DNA of 64,000 bases from JACPLR01 sp041649295 (GTDB lineage: Archaea > Nanobdellota > Nanobdellia > Pacearchaeales > GW2011-AR1): NCBI GenBank assembly GCA_041649295.1, contig JBAZNI010000001.1, positions 496,001 through 560,000 of the forward strand. The letters are read 5' to 3'. Under the pieces are notes generated by a model that worked only from the letters and a program-made list of their open reading frames with translations, searched no databases and had not been told where the DNA came from. Of this stretch, positions 59,233-64,000 are shown one piece after another. Made by a program: the position numbers and the translations under genes. How positions within the stretch are numbered: position 1 is the stretch's first letter; each line of letters begins with the position of its first letter.

Positions 59233-60840
59233 TTACATAAATCCTCCAGGCATACCATTCATATCTTTCTGCTTTTTTCCACTTGATGCAATAACATCGT
59301 CAATCCTTAAAATCATAGTTGCAACTTCTGAAGCAGAGCTAATTGCCTGTGTTTTCACTTTTAATGGTTCGATAATTCCTGCTTCAAATGTATCACTTAT
59401 TCGGTTGTTAAACAAATTTATTCCAAAATTTTTTTCTCCCTTTTCATGCGCAGACTTTAACTCTGTCAAAACATCAATAGGATCAAGCCCTGCATTTTCT
59501 GAAAGTGCATTTGGGATGCATTCAAGTGCAGAAGCAAACTCTTCAACAGCAAGCTGTTCTCTTCCAGTTAAAGACTGAGAAAATTCCCGTAATTTTTTTG
59601 ATAGTTCAATTTCAACAGCACCTCCTCCAGCAACTACATTTCCGTCTTTTAGAACAGCTGCAACATCTCCTAATCCGTCTTTTATTGCTCTTTCAGCCTC
59701 ATCCATTACATGCTCTGAACCTCCTCTTACAATAATAGTGACTGCTTTTGGATTAGCACATCCGCTTACATAAGTCATAACATTAGCCCCTTTCTTTATT
59801 TCCTCGACACAAACAGCATTTCCTAAGTCAAATCTTGACAAATCATTTAAGTTAGATACAATTTTACCGCTGCTTGCCCTTGCTAATTTCTCCATATCGC
59901 TTCTTGCAACTCTTCTGCATGCATAAATCCCTGCTTTTGTAAGATAATATTGAGCAATATCATCCACTCCTTTTTGGCAAAAGACAACATTTGCACCAGA
60001 ATTCTTGACTTTTTCAATCATATTTTTTAAATTTCTCTCTTCAGAATCAATAAATCCCTGCAATTGCTCTGGAGAAGATATACTTATCTTTGTGTCTATC
60101 TCCAAATTTTTTAATTCAAGTGCTAAATCCAAAAGCGCTATTTTTGCATTTTCCACTTTAAAAGGCATATCTACATTTAGTTTTTCGCAATCAACAGCAA
60201 CGCCAGATATTAACTCGCTTTCTTTAACACTTTCCCCCTTTACTTTTTCAATTTTAACATTTTCCAAGTCAATAGCCCCCTTATCTTCAATTTGTTTTAC
60301 TGCTTTTACTATAAACTTTGCAAATTTTTCTTTTATAGATTCTATTCCCTTGCCAGTCATTGAAGTCAAGGCAATATTTTCTAAAATGTTATTTTGTTCA
60401 GTTGTTATCCTCATAGCAATTTCTTTTTTCAGTATCTCGAGAGATTTTTCTGCTGCCAGTTGATAACCTTTAGTTATAACTGTTGGATGGATTTTTTTAT
60501 CCAGAAGTTTTTCTGCATTTTCAAGGAGCTTGCCTGCTATCATCACTGCACTTGTTGTTCCATCTCCAACCTCGTTTTCCTGTGTTTTGGCAATTTCAAT
60601 CATCATTTTCGCAGCAGGATGTTCAATTTCAATTTCTGTCAGTATAGTAACTCCATCATTTGTAATTATAATATTTCCGCTGCTGTCTACGAGCATTTTA
60701 TCCATTCCTTTAGGCCCGAGGGTAGTTTTAACAGTATCTGCTATAATCCTTGCAGCAAGAATATTGTTTCTTTGCGCATCACTTCCTATAACTCTCTGCA
60801 CATTTTCAGGAAGAACATAGACTGGTTGTTTTTCACCCAT
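59233..60840 (-). CDS. thsA: thermosome subunit (group II chaperonin)
   Basis: ATP-driven folding chamber subunit, 535 aa. LGPKGMDKM (41-49), the ATP-binding GDGTTS (92-97), and the late GGGAVEIELSKKLREF region are all in place. The C-terminus (MNGMPGGFM) is a shortened form of the Gly/Met tail. A CTTAAAAA box is centred 25.5 nt before the ATG. Only one subunit gene is in the window. Confidence 0.98.
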   Translation of the reverse strand: MGEKQPVYVLPENVQRVIGSDAQRNNILAARIIADTVKTTLGPKGMDKMLVDSSGNIIITNDGVTILTEIEIEHPAAKMMIEIAKTQENEVGDGTTSAVMIAGKLLENAEKLLDKKIHPTVITKGYQLAAEKSLEILKKEIAMRITTEQNNILENIALTSMTGKGIESIKEKFAKFIVKAVKQIEDKGAIDLENVKIEKVKGESVKESELISGVAVDCEKLNVDMPFKVENAKIALLDLALELKNLEIDTKISISSPEQLQGFIDSEERNLKNMIEKVKNSGANVVFCQKGVDDIAQYYLTKAGIYACRRVARSDMEKLARASSGKIVSNLNDLSRFDLGNAVCVEEIKKGANVMTYVSGCANPKAVTIIVRGGSEHVMDEAERAIKDGLGDVAAVLKDGNVVAGGGAVEIELSKKLREFSQSLTGREQLAVEEFASALECIPNALSENAGLDPIDVLTELKSAHEKGEKNFGINLFNNRISDTFEAGIIEPLKVKTQAISSASEVATMILRIDDVIASSGKKQKDMNGMPGGFM

Positions 60841-60994
60841 GAAGAAGCAAGATTATTTTTGTTTTTAAGAATTTGTATGGTTAAGTTAATCAAATAAACT
60901 TAATCTCTATCAGAAATAGGAATAAATTTTTCATATTTAGTTTTAATCCAAAATTGAACAGCATGATAAAACCAAAGTACAGTATGATAGGGTT

Positions 60995-61023
60995 GTGTAA
61001 AAGACATTATCTTAAAGGATATA
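60995..61023 (+). repeat. 29-bp direct repeat, left copy
   Basis: Begins GTGTAAAAGACATTATC and is identical over 29 bp to 63231-63259. The two copies bracket the TraB-like gene and the DUF4143 ATPase gene (2.2 kb). Confidence 0.9.
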
Positions 61024-61034
61024 CTTTGTAAAAC

Positions 61035-61769
61035 TTAAAATAATTCTGTATCAAATTCTCTTATGTCTATTGTCTGATCCTGGGGGTTATAAACTCCTTC
61101 TTGAAATCTTCTAAATCTTTCACCATTAAAATCATCAAATTTCTTCATTTTCCCTATTGTTCTTTTTCTTCTTTCTGAGTCCTTTAAATTCTGCTCTATT
61201 CCAGAATGAAGAAAACCGTAAACTAATCCTATAGATGGTTTTCTTAACTTTGCCACTTCACACAAACGTGGAACAACCCCCTCTTCAATCTTCATAGCAT
61301 TAATAGCATTTCTTCCCTCGCAATTAGGATCGTTTTGCCAGCAAACTAATCTATCGAGCCCTCTTGATACTCTTTCAGGGAACTCAATTGGTTTTCTACC
61401 ATAAACATCTAAAAGTAGGGCCCCACCAATTGAAGCAACTATTCTGTCTTTTAAAGTATATTTCCTGTTATTATCCCAATCTTTTCCAAAATCAACATCA
61501 ACACAGTAGAAAGGGATATTTCTTTCTAATGCCTGTTCAATAGCCCTATACATAGGATAACTTGTAAAATCTCTGTTCTGTTTTAATGCAGATTGAAAGG
61601 TTTCAATAGTCCTCTTCAAGTTTCCATGACTTTGTTCAATTACAAGTCCATCTATACCTCCAAACAAAGCTAAGTTTATTCCTACTTTATCTAAATCTCC
61701 AGAGGTATCATGATCTACTAATTGTAAAACATATTTTGCTTTTTGAGTTTCAAACTTTCTGTATGCCAT
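61035..61769 (-). CDS. TraB/TIKI-like protein, 244 aa
   Basis: No firm family. The order of elements resembles the TraB/EreA-like fold: VLQLVDHDTSGDLDKV near the start, GLVIEQSHGN, AIEQALERNIPFYCVDVD, then RNAINAMKIEEGVV and SIGLVYGFLHSGIEQNL in place of the usual VVGxxH. Several expected Glu/His positions are present, but the match is from pattern only. A TTTAAAAG box is centred 25.5 nt before the ATG. Bracketed, with the next gene, by a 29-bp direct repeat. Confidence 0.5.
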   Translation of the reverse strand: MAYRKFETQKAKYVLQLVDHDTSGDLDKVGINLALFGGIDGLVIEQSHGNLKRTIETFQSALKQNRDFTSYPMYRAIEQALERNIPFYCVDVDFGKDWDNNRKYTLKDRIVASIGGALLLDVYGRKPIEFPERVSRGLDRLVCWQNDPNCEGRNAINAMKIEEGVVPRLCEVAKLRKPSIGLVYGFLHSGIEQNLKDSERRKRTIGKMKKFDDFNGERFRRFQEGVYNPQDQTIDIREFDTELF

Positions 61770-61908
61770 ATACCTATTGTTGTTTCATTCCTTTTAAATC
61801 TTTGTATTTGTTACTACTAATAAGATACATTAAAACTGGTAGAAACCTTTAAATACTTATTTGTATTATCTAAAATACAAATTAAACTAAATTTGTTCCA
61901 TACAAAAG

Positions 61909-63198
61909 ATGAACCATAAAGAAATTATAGCAAACTGGAAGGAATTTAAAATTCCTGCTCTTTTTAGCAGAAACCATAATATAGATTTAAAATCAGATTT
62001 CATAATTACAATATCCGGACCTAGGCGAGCAGGAAAAACATTTATCTGTTTTCAGATAATTGAAGAGCTTATTAAAAAAGGGACTCCAAAAGAAAACATT
62101 CTGTATATAAATTTTGAGGACAATAAACTTATTGGAGCCAATTCTGATGATTTAGAAAAACTTTTAGAAGCTTATTTTGAACTTTATAACATAGATAAAA
62201 ATAAAAAAATATATCTATTTCTCGACGAAATACAAACAGTAAAAAACTGGGATTCATGGGTTAGGAAGATTTATGATATAAATAAGAGAATAAAGCTTGT
62301 TTTAACTGGCTCAAGTTCTAAATTATTAAGCAAAGAGATATCAACAGTATTAAGAGGAAGAGTATTAAACAAGGAGATATTCCCTCTAAGTTTTAAGGAA
62401 ATTGTTTTGTGGAAAGGATTAAAGTATGACCTTAAAACCATTGCTTATAGTGAAAATAGAGTAGGAATTAAGAAATTATTTAATAGTTTTATTCAAGATG
62501 GGGGTTATCCGGCAGTAACTTATCAAAAAGTAAATAGAGAAGAAGTTCTGCAAAGCTATTATGAATCAATGATTTTTAAAGATATAGTAGAAAGATACAG
62601 AATAGAAGATGTAAAAAAAATAAAAATGTTGGCTAATCTGTTATTAGAATCAACTTCAAAGGATATTTCATATAGTAAACTGGCTAATAAATTAAAATCA
62701 ATAGGTATGAATACCAGCAAGAATACGATAATTGAATTTTTGTCTTATTTTGAAGATGCTTATTTATTTTTTCAGAATTTAAAATATGAATATTCACAAG
62801 GAAAGCAACTTGGCTCAATAAAAAAAGTATACTTTATAGATAATGGGATGCTAAATGCTATAAGCTTTAAGTTCTCTAAGGATACAGGAAAATTGCTAGA
62901 AAATTTGATATTTTTAGAGTTAAGACGAAGAAATAAAAAGATTTTTTATAATAGAGACAATTACGAATGTGATTTTATAATTCAAGAAAAAGAAAAAGTT
63001 GTTCAAGCAATACAAGTAACAGAAACTCTAAATTCGGAAAACGAAAAAAGAGAAGTCGAAGGAGTTCTAGAAGCAATGAAGAAATTCAAACTTAAAGAAG
63101 GTTTTATAATAACTCTTGATGAAGAAAGAAATATAAAGGTAGGAGATACAAATATTCATATTTTACCTGTCTGGAAATGGCTTCTTGAAGAAAAATGA
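61909..63198 (+). CDS. AAA ATPase with DUF4143 C-terminal domain
   Basis: 429 aa. Walker A GPRRAGKT (37-44), Walker B IYLFLDEIQ (about 102-110), a winged-helix region, and a DUF4143/restriction-endonuclease-like C-terminus (NYECDFIIQEKEKVVQAIQVT). Same family as the gene at 19350 but not a recent copy. Role of the family unknown. Divergent from the TraB-like gene, and both lie between copies of a 29-bp repeat. Confidence 0.9.
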   Translation: MNHKEIIANWKEFKIPALFSRNHNIDLKSDFIITISGPRRAGKTFICFQIIEELIKKGTPKENILYINFEDNKLIGANSDDLEKLLEAYFELYNIDKNKKIYLFLDEIQTVKNWDSWVRKIYDINKRIKLVLTGSSSKLLSKEISTVLRGRVLNKEIFPLSFKEIVLWKGLKYDLKTIAYSENRVGIKKLFNSFIQDGGYPAVTYQKVNREEVLQSYYESMIFKDIVERYRIEDVKKIKMLANLLLESTSKDISYSKLANKLKSIGMNTSKNTIIEFLSYFEDAYLFFQNLKYEYSQGKQLGSIKKVYFIDNGMLNAISFKFSKDTGKLLENLIFLELRRRNKKIFYNRDNYECDFIIQEKEKVVQAIQVTETLNSENEKREVEGVLEAMKKFKLKEGFIITLDEERNIKVGDTNIHILPVWKWLLEEK

Positions 63199-63230
63199 AT
63201 TTAGAAAGTATATCCCTTTTAATATGCTCG

Positions 63231-63259
63231 GTGTAAAAGACATTATCTTAAAGGATATA
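63231..63259 (+). repeat. 29-bp direct repeat, right copy
   Basis: Identical to 60995-61023. It follows the ATPase stop by 32 bases. The bases just before it (TTAGAAAGTATATC at 63201) resemble the rfcL 3' hairpin at 54574. Confidence 0.9.
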
Positions 63260-63384
63260 ACTAAAAAACATTATCGTACTAAAACACTTGTATAATTTAA
63301 TATTTGTTATACCTGCTGAATACTAGATTCAGTACCCCCTAAGTCGTTACAAGATTATATAAAGTTTAAAGTTAATGCTTTTAT

Positions 63385-63948
63385 ATGCAATCTAGGATAA
63401 GAGCAGGAGATATAATGACCAGAAGGTTTATTCATGCGCATCCAGATACAAATGTACTGGACTGTGCTAAAATAATGATTAAAAACAGAGTTGGAAGTAT
63501 CTTGCTAAAAGACGGAGAGAAGATAAAAGGCATTTTAACAGAAAAAGACATTGTCTGGGCACTTACAAAAAACCAGGGGGCAAACTTCAAGGGAATTCTG
63601 GCAAAAGATATTGCAACTAAAAAAGTTATTACAATAAAACCAGAAGAAACTCTTGACAGTGCAATAACTATAATGACAAAAGAGAAAGTAAGAAGACTGC
63701 CTGTTGTTTCTAATAAAAAAGTAATAGGATACCTTACACTAAAAGATATATTAAAATTCCGCCCAAGCCTGTACGAATCAATGGAAGAATTTCAGGCAAT
63801 AAAAGAAGAGCAGGAAAAACTTGAAAAGAGCAGTTCTGCAATGAAAGGTGCATTCATAGAATCACAGTGTGAAGAATGTGGCAACTTTGACATACTCCAG
63901 AAAATTGACGGAAGAATGATATGCGAGTCCTGCAAGGATGAGATGTAA
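63385..63948 (+). CDS. CBS-pair protein with C-terminal zinc ribbon
   Basis: 187 aa: two CBS motifs (about 8-62 and 70-128; IMTRRFIHAHPDTNVLDCA, ILTEKDIVWAL, RRLPVVSNKKVIGYLTLKDIL) that bind adenosyl ligands, then a zinc ribbon (CEECGNFD...MICESCKDEM, 161-183). An energy- or nucleotide-sensing regulator is the usual reading; the ribbon suggests nucleic-acid or protein contact. TATATAAA is centred 25.5 nt before the ATG. Confidence 0.9.
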   Translation: MQSRIRAGDIMTRRFIHAHPDTNVLDCAKIMIKNRVGSILLKDGEKIKGILTEKDIVWALTKNQGANFKGILAKDIATKKVITIKPEETLDSAITIMTKEKVRRLPVVSNKKVIGYLTLKDILKFRPSLYESMEEFQAIKEEQEKLEKSSSAMKGAFIESQCEECGNFDILQKIDGRMICESCKDEM

Positions 63949-64000
63949 GTAAACGAGATGATTAAGATAAAAGCAAATAACAAGTAAGATAAAGTTAAAT

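Noticed and set aside
1..64000. CRISPR array or cas genes
   Set aside because: No regularly spaced direct repeats of 24-37 bp with unique spacers and no Cas-like proteins were found.
1..64000. rRNA genes or replication origin (Orc1/Cdc6 with ORB repeats)
   Set aside because: No rRNA-like GC-rich block and no Orc1/Cdc6 gene are present, although several replication genes are.

Overview
The window reads as a chromosomal segment of an AT-rich archaeon (G+C roughly 30 % by eye), most likely a DPANN-type lineage such as Woesearchaeota or Pacearchaeota; that placement is inference. Archaeal markers seen directly are family B DNA polymerase, FEN1, RFC small and large subunits, a thermosome subunit, archaeal-type PheRS and ProRS, RNase P p30, a Trm5-like methyltransferase, a class III (pilin) signal peptide, and four tRNA genes that all carry introns just 3' of the anticodon. 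Most genes look leaderless: a TTTATAAA or TTTAAAAA box is centred about 25.5 nt before the start codon. This spacing was used to choose starts (for example 5325, 22900, 27825, 29807, 45096, 45574, 51877, 55142).

Layout. 1-12.9 kb: PolB, FEN1, two membrane transporters/permeases, a pilin-LamG protein, a Trm5-family methyltransferase, an XPD/DinG-type helicase and a large surface protein. 12.9-22.2 kb is an accessory stretch: a MNT-HEPN toxin-antitoxin pair, two large DNRLRE-like surface proteins, a RelE operon with two RHH antitoxins (one a 51-aa gene), a DUF4143 ATPase, and three copies of a GC-richer repeat between which these cassettes sit. 22.2-31.8 kb: UMP kinase and RNase P p30 sharing one palindromic TATA box, a pheS-nudix-pheT operon, LemA, three intron-bearing tRNAs, repeated tRNA-Gln 3'-end sequence, DedA-like membrane proteins, and a structured RNA candidate ahead of tRNA-Glu. 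31.8-46.2 kb: MFS carrier, a bacterial-looking MetRS, an ATP-grasp ligase, MscL, MinD, GatB, a permease behind tRNA-Arg, an HtrA-like protease, ProRS and thioredoxin.

46,243-51,834 is the main discovery: a 5,592-bp transposon with 22-bp terminal inverted repeats (19/22 matching) and a perfect 9-bp target duplication (AACTATAAT). It carries a SWIM plus zinc-ribbon DDE transposase and what looks like defence cargo: a zinc-ribbon protein, an EcoRI-type adenine methyltransferase, a DUF262-HNH nuclease, and an unrecognised 312-aa cytosolic protein overlapping a 4-TM membrane protein.

51.8-64 kb: an eL41-like 38-aa basic protein, both RFC subunits, a deoxyribosyltransferase-like protein, an AbrB-RelE pair, a nitrilase, an OB-fold SSB behind a membrane DsbA-like protein, the thermosome, a TraB-like protein and second DUF4143 ATPase bracketed by a 29-bp direct repeat, and a CBS/zinc-ribbon protein. 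Replication functions (PolB, FEN1, RFC, SSB) and translation functions (PheRS, MetRS, ProRS, GatB, tRNAs) dominate the core; toxin-antitoxin, DUF4143 and transposon cassettes interrupt it.
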